Of a stretch of 64,000 nucleotides of DNA, positions 34,428 to 42,957 are shown in pieces (position 1 is the stretch's first letter; every line of letters begins with the position of its first letter). Position numbers and translations under genes: made by a program. This DNA comes from Psychrobacillus mangrovi (GTDB lineage: Bacteria; Bacillota; Bacilli; Bacillales_A; Planococcaceae). The DNA is taken from NCBI RefSeq assembly GCF_037104765.1, contig NZ_JBAWSY010000004.1, positions 124,001 to 188,000 on the forward strand, read 5' to 3'. The notes below the pieces were generated by a model. The model had not been told where the DNA came from and made no database searches. It was given only the letters and a program-made list of their open reading frames with translations.

Positions 34428-35121
34428 AATCTATTCGGCATATGTGTAATGGACAGTTATCACATTCAATTTCTTTGCGTAAATAGTCTAAATTATGAAT
34501 GGTTATAATTCCTTTATTCATTGTAACAATATCTGATTTTTTAAGATCACTTAACATTCGATTCACTACTTCTCGACTCGTTGCACAAAAGTTTGCTAAT
34601 TCTTGATTAGTTAAGTGATGATCGATTAAGATACTTCCATCCTCTTGTTGAATTCCGTACGTATTAGAAAGACGTATCAAGGTAGAAAAGAGAGCTCCCT
34701 TTTTTCCATGTAACAATAAATCTTTAAATCTAGTTTCGTTCTTGAAATTATTCGTTTGTACAATTTTCATCCATTCCATCATGAGTGAGGAAGAAGACGT
34801 TAAAAATTTTTCCAGTTTCGTTCTTGGAAGAGCATAGATTTGAGTAGGCTCAATTGCGTGTGCAGATACCGAATGGTATATAGTTTCACAGAAAACAGAT
34901 GTTTCCCCAATAATACTTTCAGGTCCAACAATTTTTAGAGTGAATATTCGTCCGCTCTCTGAATCCTTCGAAATTCTAACATACCCAGAAACGATATAAA
35001 ACACTTCATCAGAACGTTCCCCTTCATTAAAAATAGGACGATCCTTTTCAATTTTTATAATGGAACCAAATTGGTCAAATAATGAATGTATACCTTCAAA
35101 CAAAGAAGTGCCCTCGCTCAT
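34426..35121 (-). CDS. Crp/Fnr-family regulator with a C-terminal cysteine cluster
   Basis: 231 residues: cNMP-binding-like domain (about 20-125, FNEGERSDEVFYIVSGYVRI) and a Crp-type winged helix (about 150-215, LTNQELANFCATSREVVNRML). The tail carries Cys220, Cys223 and Cys228 (CDNCPLHIC), the same C-x2-C-x4-C spacing as the [4Fe-4S]-binding cysteines of B. subtilis Fnr. It is therefore likely an oxygen-responsive Fnr-type regulator. A perfect Fnr-type palindrome occurs at 62312-62327 in this window. It is divergent from clpB. Confidence 0.82.
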   Translation of the reverse strand: MSEGTSLFEGIHSLFDQFGSIIKIEKDRPIFNEGERSDEVFYIVSGYVRISKDSESGRIFTLKIVGPESIIGETSVFCETIYHSVSAHAIEPTQIYALPRTKLEKFLTSSSSLMMEWMKIVQTNNFKNETRFKDLLLHGKKGALFSTLIRLSNTYGIQQEDGSILIDHHLTNQELANFCATSREVVNRMLSDLKKSDIVTMNKGIITIHNLDYLRKEIECDNCPLHICRID

Positions 35122-35196
35122 TACTAATCACAACCTTTCCATTTGTATAACAATAATAGCATATTAACCCTATGCACATAGGAAAAATCGCTTTTC

Positions 35197-35226
35197 TTTA
35201 CAAATAATATAAGAAAATATTATAAT
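35197..35226 (+). promoter_or_regulatory. Sigma-A promoter of clpB
   Basis: TTTACA (35197-35202), 18-base spacer, TATAAT (35221-35226). The start of transcription would fall in the CtsR site. Confidence 0.7.
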
Positions 35227-35232
35227 TACATT

Positions 35233-35249
35233 AGTCAAAAAAGGTCAAA
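35233..35249 (+). promoter_or_regulatory. CtsR operator
   Basis: AGTCAAA (35233-35239), AAA, GGTCAAA (35243-35249) is an exact match to the CtsR heptad direct repeat (R-GTCAAA-NAN-R-GTCAAA). Its position just after the -10 box is typical of repression of class III heat-shock genes. Confidence 0.88.
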
Positions 35250-35274
35250 CTATTTCAAGAGGAGATGGTTGGTT

Positions 35275-37401
35275 ATGCAAATGAAGCAACAAGATGAAAA
35301 AAGTCCATTAGAAACATACGGACGTAATTTAGTCACTGCAGTAAAAGAAGGAAAAATGGATCCTGTTATCGGACGAGATCAAGAAATACGGGATGTTATT
35401 CGTATATTATCTAGAAAAACTAAAAATAATCCAGTGCTTATTGGAGAGCCTGGAGTTGGAAAGACTGCTATTGTAGAGGGCTTGGCACAACGAATTGTAC
35501 GAAAAGACGTACCTGAGGGCCTTAAAGATAAAGATATTTTTGAGCTTGATATGAGTTCTTTAATTGCAGGTGCAAAATATCGTGGAGAATTTGAAGAGCG
35601 TTTACAGGCTGTTTTGAAGCAAGTTAAAGAAAGTGAAGGACAAATTATATTATTTATAGATGAAATCCATACAATAGTAGGTGCAGGGAAATCTGACGGT
35701 GCAATGGATGCAGGTAACATGTTAAAACCGATGCTCGCTCGTGGAGAATTACATTGTATAGGAGCAACTACGTTAGATGAATATCGTATGTATATTGAAA
35801 AAGACCCAGCGCTTGAAAGAAGATTTCAACAAGTTCTTGTACGAGAGCCATCTGTTGAAGATACAGTTTCTATTTTACGTGGACTGAAGGAACGTTTTGA
35901 ATTACATCATGGTGTACGTATTCATGACAGAGCAATTGTTGCGGCTGCAGAATTATCAAATCGATACATTACTGAACGTTTTTTACCAGACAAAGCAATC
36001 GATTTAGTTGATGAAGCTTGTGCGATGATTCGAACAGAAATAGATTCTATGCCTCAAGAATTGGATGAAGTGACAAGAAAAATAATGCAGCTTCAAATTG
36101 AAGAACAAGCATTAATGAAAGAAAAAGATGCTGCCAGTCAAAAACGATTAGAACAGTTACGTCAAGATTTATTGGAATTAGAACAATCTACTAGAGAAAT
36201 GCGAAATAAATGGCAGCAGGAAAAAGAAGCAATTCAAGTCATTCAGCAAAAAAGAGAAGAACTGGATCGTTTTAGAAGAGAATTGGAAGAAGCAGAAAAT
36301 AAGTATGATTTAAATAAAGCAGCTGAGCTACGTCACGGGAAAATACCTTCATTAGAAAAAGAATTGCAAGTATATGAACAGCAAATAAATAATCAATCTG
36401 ATACCCGTTTGTTACGCGAAGAAGTAACTTCCGAAGAAATTGCTTCTATAGTATCCAGATGGACAGGAATTCCAGTTATGAAATTGGTCGAAGGAGAAAG
36501 AGAAAAACTCCTTCGCTTGAAAGAGACACTTGGTGAAAGAGTTATTGGACAAGAACAAGCTGTACAATTAGTAACTGAAGCGGTTTGGCGTGCAAGAGCT
36601 GGTATAAAAGATCCTAAAAAACCAATTGGTTCCTTCTTATTTTTAGGACCAACTGGTGTAGGGAAAACAGAACTCGCTAAATCGTTGGCTGCAAATCTAT
36701 TTGATTCGGAAGAGCATTTTATCCGTATTGATATGTCTGAATATATGGAGAAGCATAGTGTTTCTCGTTTAGTTGGAGCACCTCCAGGATATATAGGGTA
36801 TGAAGAAGGTGGCCAATTAACAGAAGCAGTTCGTCGAAATCCATACTCTGTTGTACTATTAGATGAAATAGAAAAAGCTCATCCTGATGTTGCGAATATT
36901 TTATTACAACTAATGGATGATGGCCGAATTACAGATAGCCAGGGACGTATAGTTAATTTTACAAATACGGTCGTTATTCTAACTTCTAATATCGGTTCTC
37001 AATATCTTGGAAATACGACAGGAGTCATTGACGAAGAGGAAGAAAGTCTTGTAATGGGCGCTTTAAGAGAGCATTTTAAACCAGAGTTATTAAATAGATT
37101 AGATGACATTATCATGTTCCATTCATTAACTATTCATCATTTTGAAAAAATCACTGAAAAATATGTAAAACAATTGCAAGATCGTGTACAAGAACAAGAG
37201 GTCAACTTGCAAGTAAATCATGAAGTGATTAAGTGGATAGTGGAAGAAGGTACAGACGCTGCATTTGGGGCTAGACCTTTAAAACGTTTTATACAAAGAA
37301 ATTTAGAAACTGCTGTAGCAAAGCTATTAATAGGTGGAACGATTCTTCCGGGAAGTACAATTGTTGCAGAGATTGAAGATAATCAATTAATAATTAAATA
37401 G
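35275..37401 (+). CDS. clpB: ClpB-type disaggregase lacking the N domain
   Basis: ClpB rescues aggregated proteins together with DnaK. The protein has NBD1 with Walker A GEPGVGKT (57-64), the ClpB-specific M domain coiled coil (about 260-370, DLNKAAELRHGK), NBD2 with Walker A GPTGVGKT (458-465) and the C-terminal domain ending near 708. No ClpP-docking IGF-like loop is seen. The roughly 150-residue Clp N domain is absent: Walker A Lys63 corresponds to Lys212 of E. coli ClpB, so the start equals the E. coli short isoform made from an internal start. No remnant of the N domain is present in the 150 bases upstream, which hold a promoter and CtsR site instead. Start ATG 35275 is favoured over TTG 35269 by spacing from GAGGAG. 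Confidence 0.9.
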   Translation: MQMKQQDEKSPLETYGRNLVTAVKEGKMDPVIGRDQEIRDVIRILSRKTKNNPVLIGEPGVGKTAIVEGLAQRIVRKDVPEGLKDKDIFELDMSSLIAGAKYRGEFEERLQAVLKQVKESEGQIILFIDEIHTIVGAGKSDGAMDAGNMLKPMLARGELHCIGATTLDEYRMYIEKDPALERRFQQVLVREPSVEDTVSILRGLKERFELHHGVRIHDRAIVAAAELSNRYITERFLPDKAIDLVDEACAMIRTEIDSMPQELDEVTRKIMQLQIEEQALMKEKDAASQKRLEQLRQDLLELEQSTREMRNKWQQEKEAIQVIQQKREELDRFRRELEEAENKYDLNKAAELRHGKIPSLEKELQVYEQQINNQSDTRLLREEVTSEEIASIVSRWTGIPVMKLVEGEREKLLRLKETLGERVIGQEQAVQLVTEAVWRARAGIKDPKKPIGSFLFLGPTGVGKTELAKSLAANLFDSEEHFIRIDMSEYMEKHSVSRLVGAPPGYIGYEEGGQLTEAVRRNPYSVVLLDEIEKAHPDVANILLQLMDDGRITDSQGRIVNFTNTVVILTSNIGSQYLGNTTGVIDEEEESLVMGALREHFKPELLNRLDDIIMFHSLTIHHFEKITEKYVKQLQDRVQEQEVNLQVNHEVIKWIVEEGTDAAFGARPLKRFIQRNLETAVAKLLIGGTILPGSTIVAEIEDNQLIIK

Positions 37402-37407
37402 TAAGAC

Positions 37408-37444
37408 AGTCTGACAGCTCCTGAAGAAAGGGAGCTGTCAGACT
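37408..37444. terminator. Perfect 14-bp hairpin after clpB
   Basis: AGTCTGACAGCTCC (37408-37421) / GGAGCTGTCAGACT (37431-37444) with a nine-base loop, followed by AAAGAG rather than T residues. Probably a 3' end hairpin or weak terminator. Confidence 0.6.
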
Positions 37445-37495
37445 AAAGAGAACCCCAAAATTTGTTTTAAATAGGATAGATCAGGTTTTCCTAAG

Positions 37496-37670
37496 CTTAC
37501 CGCTCGCTTTCCGCGGGCGAGCGCCGAGCCGCTTGGGCCAACAGGATGTTGGTCATGAAGGCTTCGCCTCAGGACGAGGCGCCCTTAGCCTTCCTTCCTC
37601 TAATACGCTCCTGCAGGGTCTCGTCTGTCTCGCTTTCCCGCAGGAGTCGAGCGGACGCTTCTCCAAACCA
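37496..37670. repeat. GC-rich palindromic element family 2, copy A
   Basis: A GC-rich block within AT-rich DNA, with hairpins CGCTCGC..GCGAGCG near 37501 and CGCTCCTGCAGGG / CCCGCAGGAGTCGAGCG near 37607-37652. The preceding bases (AGATCAGGTTTTCC) recur before copy B at 58081. Phrases such as GGTCTCGTCTGTCTCGC relate it to repeats widely seen in Bacillaceae and loosely to family 1 here. The rest of the gap to 37832 shows no gene I can support. Confidence 0.65.
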
Positions 37671-37832
37671 ATAAAATGCTACCTTATTATTTTCTATACA
37701 TAGGAAGAACAATCTTGAGTAAAAGAAAATGATGACAAAAATCAAAATTATGAACAAGTCCAAATAGCCGATTGACCGATTCCAAAATTTGTAGGCTGAC
37801 AACGAACGGACAAATGTCATAAAATTTTCGAG

Positions 37833-37872
37833 AAAAAAAGGAGGCTTGTGACGTAGTCACGAGCCTCCTTTT
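37833..37872 (-). terminator. Terminator of the DUF2929 gene
   Basis: AAAAGGAGGCTTGTGAC (37836-37852) / GTCACGAGCCTCCTTTT (37856-37872), followed on the minus strand by seven T residues. Confidence 0.88.
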
Positions 37873-37950
37873 AAACAATTCATCGGTAATAATGTAGCCA
37901 AAAGACTGTTCATTGCCTTTCGAAAACATGTTAAATTATTATTGCGTTTT

Positions 37951-38142
37951 TTAATGATGTTCTGGTGTAGGTACTGGATCATTTGGAAGGATTGCAGTGA
38001 TAAGGATAACCAAAATTGCAACCGGAATAGACATAATTAAGCCATTGTTTAAATCAAAGTCTACGTTTTGAACAGAGCTCACTACGTAATTTAACATAGA
38101 AACTAGTATTACGGACCATACAAGTGTCATAATATATTTCAT
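37951..38142 (-). CDS. Small DUF2929 (YjzD-like) membrane protein
   Basis: 63 residues with two membrane helices (about 5-22 and 33-52) and a Pro/His tail (PNDPVPTPEHH). GAGGTGA fits ATG 38142; a GTG at 38151 would overlap that site. DUF2929 proteins have no known function. Divergent from fabH. Confidence 0.75.
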   Translation of the reverse strand: MKYIMTLVWSVILVSMLNYVVSSVQNVDFDLNNGLIMSIPVAILVILITAILPNDPVPTPEHH

Positions 38143-38230
38143 TTCATTCACCTCATGCTATTTTTACTAAGTTAATCATATCATAACCCTTCCTAATTCA
38201 AAAGAATATTTACGATTTCAAACTATGTTG

Positions 38231-38259
38231 TTGAAAAATGTTCATATATTCGTTATTAT
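38231..38259 (+). promoter_or_regulatory. Sigma-A promoter of fabH-fabF
   Basis: TTGAAA (38231-38236), 17-base spacer, TATTAT (38254-38259). Confidence 0.7.
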
Positions 38260-38280
38260 TAATACCAGGTACTAATAATA
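38254..38280 (+). promoter_or_regulatory. FapR operator candidate
   Basis: A 27-base near-perfect palindrome centred on 38267 contains AATACCAGGTACTAAT, close to the FapR consensus TTAGTACCTGNTACTAAT. It overlaps the -10 box, so malonyl-CoA-relieved repression of fabHF is expected. Confidence 0.78.
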
Positions 38281-38304
38281 GATTATAAGAAAAGGGGAAC
38301 TTTC

Positions 38305-39240
38305 GTGAATGCAGGAATAATTGGTTTAGGAACTTATTCACCTGAGCATATTTTAACTAATGCAGACCTTGAGAAAAAAGTTGATACATCTGATGAATGG
38401 ATTAGAACTAGAACTGGTATAGAAGAGAGAAGAATTGCAGGAGAGGAAGAAGATACTTCTCATTTAGCATATAAAGCAGCAAAACAGGCAATCGAGAGTG
38501 CTGGGATTTCTCCAGAGCAAATTGGGCTAATTCTTGTTGCTACAGTAACTCCAGATCAACCGTTTCCAAGTGTTTCTACCATGTTGCAACATCAGCTAGG
38601 TGCAACAAACGCAGCAGCAATGGATATTTCAGCAGCATGCGCAGGATTTATATATGGATTAGTTACAGCGAAACAGTTCGTAGAATCTGATACGTATTCA
38701 CATGTACTCGTAGTTGGAGTAGAAAAACTTTCTAAGATAACAGATTGGGAAGATCGAAATACTGCTGTGTTATTTGGTGATGGAGCTGGAGCTGCTGTTG
38801 TAAGTAAAGTATCAGAAGGAAGAGGAATCTTATCATTTGAGCTTGGCGCAGATGGTAGTGGTGGTAAGCATTTATACCAAGATGGACCTTATCTTGTTAT
38901 GAATGGTAGAGAAGTATTTAAGTTTGCTGTTAGACAAATGGGTGAGTCAGCAGTTAATGTTACAGAGAAAGCTGGTTTAACAAAAGAAGACATTGATATG
39001 TTAATTCCTCACCAAGCAAATATTCGTATAATGGATGCCTCACGAGAAAGATTAGGGCTACCTGTTGAAAAAATGTCTAAAACAATTCATAAGTATGGTA
39101 ATACATCGTCTGCATCTATTCCCCTTTCATTAAAGGAAGAAGTAGATAATGGTAAAATAAAAGATGACGATGTAATAGTTATGGTTGGTTTTGGTGGTGG
39201 ACTAACTTGGGGTGCTGTTGCATTAAAATGGGGAAAATAA
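38305..39240 (+). CDS. fabH: 3-oxoacyl-[ACP] synthase III
   Basis: Starts fatty acid chains by condensing acetyl- or branched acyl-CoA with malonyl-ACP. The Cys-His-Asn triad is Cys112 (AACAGF), His236 (PHQAN) and Asn266 (GNTSS). 311 residues, start GTG 38305 behind AAGGGGAA. Twenty-seven bases before fabF, as in B. subtilis. Confidence 0.96.
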   Translation: MNAGIIGLGTYSPEHILTNADLEKKVDTSDEWIRTRTGIEERRIAGEEEDTSHLAYKAAKQAIESAGISPEQIGLILVATVTPDQPFPSVSTMLQHQLGATNAAAMDISAACAGFIYGLVTAKQFVESDTYSHVLVVGVEKLSKITDWEDRNTAVLFGDGAGAAVVSKVSEGRGILSFELGADGSGGKHLYQDGPYLVMNGREVFKFAVRQMGESAVNVTEKAGLTKEDIDMLIPHQANIRIMDASRERLGLPVEKMSKTIHKYGNTSSASIPLSLKEEVDNGKIKDDDVIVMVGFGGGLTWGAVALKWGK

Positions 39241-39267
39241 TAAACAACTGCGGAAGGATGAATATTC

Positions 39268-40500
39268 ATGACGAAACGTAGAGTAGTAGTAACAGGATTA
39301 GGGGCAGTTACACCGCTTGGAAATGATATAGAAACTACATGGGCTGGTATTAAAGAAGGTAAATCCGGTGTAGGAATGCTTACACGACTAGATGCTAGTC
39401 TGTTTCCAGCAAAAGTTGCCGCTGAAGTGAAAGACTTTGATATAGAGAAATATATTGAGAAAAAAGATGCACGTAAAATGGATCGCTTTACACACTATGC
39501 ACTTGCGGCATCTATCATGGCTGTGGAAGATGCAAATTTAACAATTACAGAGGAATTAGGGCTTCGAACTGGAGTATGGATTGGTTCTGGTATTGGTGGA
39601 ATGGAAACATACGAAGCGCAGTTTCGTGTATTTTTAGAAAAAGGTACTCGTCGTGTTAGCCCGTTTTTTGTACCAATGATGATTCCTGATATGGCAGCAG
39701 GTCAAGTTTCTATTCATTTCGGAGCAAAAGCGATTAATTCTTGTACTGTAACTGCATGTGCATCAGGTACAAATTCGATTGGTGATGCATTTAAAGTTAT
39801 AGAGCGTGGAGATGCAGATGTAATGATAACAGGTGGTGCTGAATCACCTATTACTCATATGTCTGTAGCTGGATTTTGTTCAAACACGGCACTTACATTG
39901 AATACAGATCCACAAACAGCTTCTAGACCCTTTGATGCAAATCGTGATGGATTTGTTATTGGAGAAGGTGCTGGTATTATCATTTTAGAAGAATATGAGC
40001 ATGCAGTAGCTCGCGGAGCTAAAATATATGCTGAAATTATTGGATATGGATCAACAGGTGATGCACATCATATAACTGCTCCAGCACCAGAAGGAGAAGG
40101 GGCAGCTCGTGCTATGAAACAAGCACTTGAAGATGCTGGTGTTACCCCTGAACAGGTTGATTACATTAATGCGCATGGAACGAGCACACCATATAATGAT
40201 CAATTCGAAACAATGGCTGTGAAAACTGTTTTTGGAGAACATGCGTATAAATTAGCAATGAGTTCTACTAAATCTATGACAGGCCATCTACTAGGTGCTG
40301 CTGGTGGGGTTGAAGCAATATTCACTGTGTTAGCTTTAAAAGAAGGAATATTGCCTCCAACAATGAATTTAGAAACACCAGATCCAGACTGTGATTTAGA
40401 CTATGTTCCAAATGAGGCTAGAGAAGCGAATATTCAGTACGCAATGAGTAATTCTTTAGGCTTTGGTGGTCATAATGCTTCTATACTTTTCAAAAAATAA
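39268..40500 (+). CDS. fabF: 3-oxoacyl-[ACP] synthase II
   Basis: Elongating condensing enzyme. Catalytic Cys164 (TACASGT), His303 (NAHGTSTPYND) and His340 (TGHLLGAAG) are all present. 410 residues, full length. GGAAGGATG precedes ATG 39268. Co-transcribed with fabH and ended by a terminator. Confidence 0.97.
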   Translation: MTKRRVVVTGLGAVTPLGNDIETTWAGIKEGKSGVGMLTRLDASLFPAKVAAEVKDFDIEKYIEKKDARKMDRFTHYALAASIMAVEDANLTITEELGLRTGVWIGSGIGGMETYEAQFRVFLEKGTRRVSPFFVPMMIPDMAAGQVSIHFGAKAINSCTVTACASGTNSIGDAFKVIERGDADVMITGGAESPITHMSVAGFCSNTALTLNTDPQTASRPFDANRDGFVIGEGAGIIILEEYEHAVARGAKIYAEIIGYGSTGDAHHITAPAPEGEGAARAMKQALEDAGVTPEQVDYINAHGTSTPYNDQFETMAVKTVFGEHAYKLAMSSTKSMTGHLLGAAGGVEAIFTVLALKEGILPPTMNLETPDPDCDLDYVPNEAREANIQYAMSNSLGFGGHNASILFKK

Positions 40501-40548
40501 TTATTAATACCAATAAATTTTTATTATATTTGTTACTGAAAAATATCT

Positions 40549-40593
40549 AAAAAAGAGAGTGTTTTCCAAGTTGAATTGGAAAATACTCTTTTT
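40549..40593 (+). terminator. Terminator of fabHF
   Basis: A long A/T-rich hairpin whose arms AGTGTTTTCCAA and TTGGAAAATACT pair, flanked by A and T runs. Confidence 0.88.
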
Positions 40594-41004
40594 ATTTTTA
40601 CTTAAAAGAATGCTCGTATTTCAATAGTCTAGCAGGTTGAATCATTAAAGTGTTGACTGTTTTTTTTCCATTTATGTGTCGAAATTTGTAGATAAAAACA
40701 TTGTAATTTACTCTGATAAAAATTTTTTTAAAATTAAAAAAGGTAATTAAAACAGTTGATAATATTGAATTAGTAGATAATTTTACATTTTCAAAAAAGA
40801 GTAAATTGATGTAATAATCAAAAAAATGTATTGCGATTGTAACAAACCTGTAATAGAATTTACACTTAAGGGTTGAATTAACAGAAAAATTGAAATTTAG
40901 GGTTGTGTATACAGTTATAAAAAAAATTTTATTAGAAGCCAAAAGAATTAATGAGGATTTATAAGTAAAAAGTTGCATGCTGTGAAAGGAGCTTAATTAT
41001 AAAT
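40594..41004. other. Gene-free AT-rich stretch upstream of app
   Basis: About 410 bases with no convincing reading frame, repeat or palindrome. It should hold the app promoter, but I see no -35/-10 pair at good spacing. An AAAGGAG for appD ends it. Confidence 0.5.
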
Positions 41005-42012
41005 ATGACTGGTGAACTTTTAAAGATTAAAGACTTACACACTGGTTTTAGAATAAAAGATACATATTACGATGCAGTTGATGGCGTATCGATTACATTA
41101 AAGAAGAATGAGATTCTTGCTATTGTTGGAGAATCAGGTTGTGGGAAAAGTACATTAGCAACATCGATTATAGGACTTCATAACCACATTAAAACAAGAG
41201 TACAAGGTGAGATTAATTACAACGGAGTGAATCTAGCAACCCTTGATGAAGAACAATTTAACAAAGTAAGAGGCGAAGAGATTGGGATGATCTTTCAAGA
41301 TCCATTATCTGCATTAAATCCTCTTATGCGAATCGGAGAACAAATTGAAGAAAGCTTAATATTTCATACAAAAATGACTAAAGAAGCTCGGAACAAAAGA
41401 GTAATTGAATTACTTAACCAAGTAGGTATACCGAATCCTGAGCGTGTTGCTCGACAATTTCCTCACCAACTTTCGGGAGGAATGAGACAACGGGTTATTA
41501 TTGCAATAGCAATTTCATGTAAACCTAAAGTAATAATTGCTGATGAACCTACTACTGCTTTAGATGTAACGATTCAAGCTCAAATACTAGATCTATTAAA
41601 AGATTTACAAGCAGAAACAGAAGCAGGAATTATTTTAATTACACATGATTTAGGTGTTGTAGCAGAAGTAGCCGATCGCGTTGCAGTTATGTATGCAGGT
41701 CAAATTATTGAGGAAGCTCCAGTTGAAGTACTTTTCTCAAATCCGCAGCATCCATATACAAGGTCACTATTCAATTCTATTCCACAAATGAATAGTGAAA
41801 ATGAAAAGCTACAAGTTATTCAAGGAATGGTGCCATCTCTCATGAAACTTCCACGGAATGGATGTCGTTTTTCCGCACGAATTCCATGGATTCCAGCTGT
41901 AGCTCATGAAGAAAATCCAACACTTCATGAAGTTTCTCCAGGTCATTTAGTAAGATGTACTTGCTGGAAACACTTTCACTTTGAAAGTGAAGAGGGAGGT
42001 ATAGCAAAATGA
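41005..42012 (+). CDS. appD: Oligopeptide ABC transporter ATPase AppD
   Basis: ATPase of the App oligopeptide importer. Walker A GESGCGKST is at residues 42-50, signature LSGGMRQR, Walker B IIADEPTTALD, and the OppD/DppD C-terminal domain. In that domain the usual RCPYA..C cysteines are replaced (ARIPWIPAVA), so an iron-sulfur cluster of the DppD kind is unlikely. First gene of the app operon; it overlaps appF by four bases. Confidence 0.93.
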   Translation: MTGELLKIKDLHTGFRIKDTYYDAVDGVSITLKKNEILAIVGESGCGKSTLATSIIGLHNHIKTRVQGEINYNGVNLATLDEEQFNKVRGEEIGMIFQDPLSALNPLMRIGEQIEESLIFHTKMTKEARNKRVIELLNQVGIPNPERVARQFPHQLSGGMRQRVIIAIAISCKPKVIIADEPTTALDVTIQAQILDLLKDLQAETEAGIILITHDLGVVAEVADRVAVMYAGQIIEEAPVEVLFSNPQHPYTRSLFNSIPQMNSENEKLQVIQGMVPSLMKLPRNGCRFSARIPWIPAVAHEENPTLHEVSPGHLVRCTCWKHFHFESEEGGIAK

Positions 42013-42956
42013 GCTTTATGAAAATTAATGACTTACATGTCCATTATCCTATTAGAGGTGGATTTTTTAATACAGTTATTGATAATGTCTATGCAGTAGA
42101 TGGTATCAGCCTAGAATTTGAAAAAGGAAAAGCATATGGATTAGTTGGTGAATCAGGTTGTGGTAAATCAACTACCGGGAAAGCAATTATTGGTCTGGAA
42201 AAAATTACTTCTGGGGAAATTATATATGAAGGAGAGAACGTGACACATAAGCGTCGAAGTTTTGACTCTTCTTATAATCGAGATATTCAAATGATATTTC
42301 AAGATGCTCACTCTAGTTTAAATCCTAGGAAAAGAGTTCAAGACATTATTGCGGAACCAATTCGTAATTTTTTGAAATTATCTCCAGATGAAGAAAAACG
42401 CAAAGTCAACGAACTTTTAGCGATAGTTGGAATGAGCGAAGATGTGAAATTAAAATATCCACATGAGTTTTCAGGAGGACAAAAACAAAGAATCGGTATA
42501 GCTCGAGCAATTTCATGTAATCCAAAATTAATCATAGCAGATGAACCAGTTTCCGCTCTTGATCTTTCAGTGCAGGCTCAAGTTCTTAACTTTATGAAAG
42601 ATATCCAACAGGAATTTGGACTTAGCTATTTGTTTATATCACATGATTTAGGCGTCGTGAAACATATGTGCGACCATATATCGATTATGTATAAAGGACG
42701 TTTTGTTGAGTCTGGAAATCGAAATGATATTTATAATAATCCTCAACATATTTATACAAAGCGTTTATTATCTGCAATTCCAGATGTAAATCCGATAGGA
42801 CGAGACATCCGAAAAAGAGAAAGAATTAAAGTTGAGTCAGATTACGTTGTAAATCATAAAAGTTATTACGATGAAAATGGAAAAGTTTATGATTTAAAAC
42901 AATTAAACGAATCACATCAAGTAGCGATGAATGCTCATGAAAAGGGGGGCATTTAA
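42009..42956 (+). CDS. appF: Oligopeptide ABC transporter ATPase AppF
   Basis: Second ATPase subunit. Walker A GESGCGKST (47-55), signature FSGGQKQR, Walker B LIIADEPVSALD. 315 residues. The GAGGGAGG site lies inside the end of appD. Confidence 0.93.
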   Translation: MSFMKINDLHVHYPIRGGFFNTVIDNVYAVDGISLEFEKGKAYGLVGESGCGKSTTGKAIIGLEKITSGEIIYEGENVTHKRRSFDSSYNRDIQMIFQDAHSSLNPRKRVQDIIAEPIRNFLKLSPDEEKRKVNELLAIVGMSEDVKLKYPHEFSGGQKQRIGIARAISCNPKLIIADEPVSALDLSVQAQVLNFMKDIQQEFGLSYLFISHDLGVVKHMCDHISIMYKGRFVESGNRNDIYNNPQHIYTKRLLSAIPDVNPIGRDIRKRERIKVESDYVVNHKSYYDENGKVYDLKQLNESHQVAMNAHEKGGI

Positions 42957-42957
42957 T

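Noticed and set aside
35122..35274. Hidden ClpB N domain upstream of clpB
   Set aside because: The 150 bases hold a promoter and CtsR site and are too short; no N-domain-like sequence in any frame.
37569..37929. Two minus-strand frames of 80-83 codons between clpB and the DUF2929 gene
   Set aside because: They run through the family 2 repeat and through a terminator hairpin, and lack ribosome sites.
40598..40978. 126-codon minus-strand frame
   Set aside because: Composition is that of AT-rich intergenic DNA (Phe, Asn, Ile, Lys), with no ribosome site or recognisable domain.
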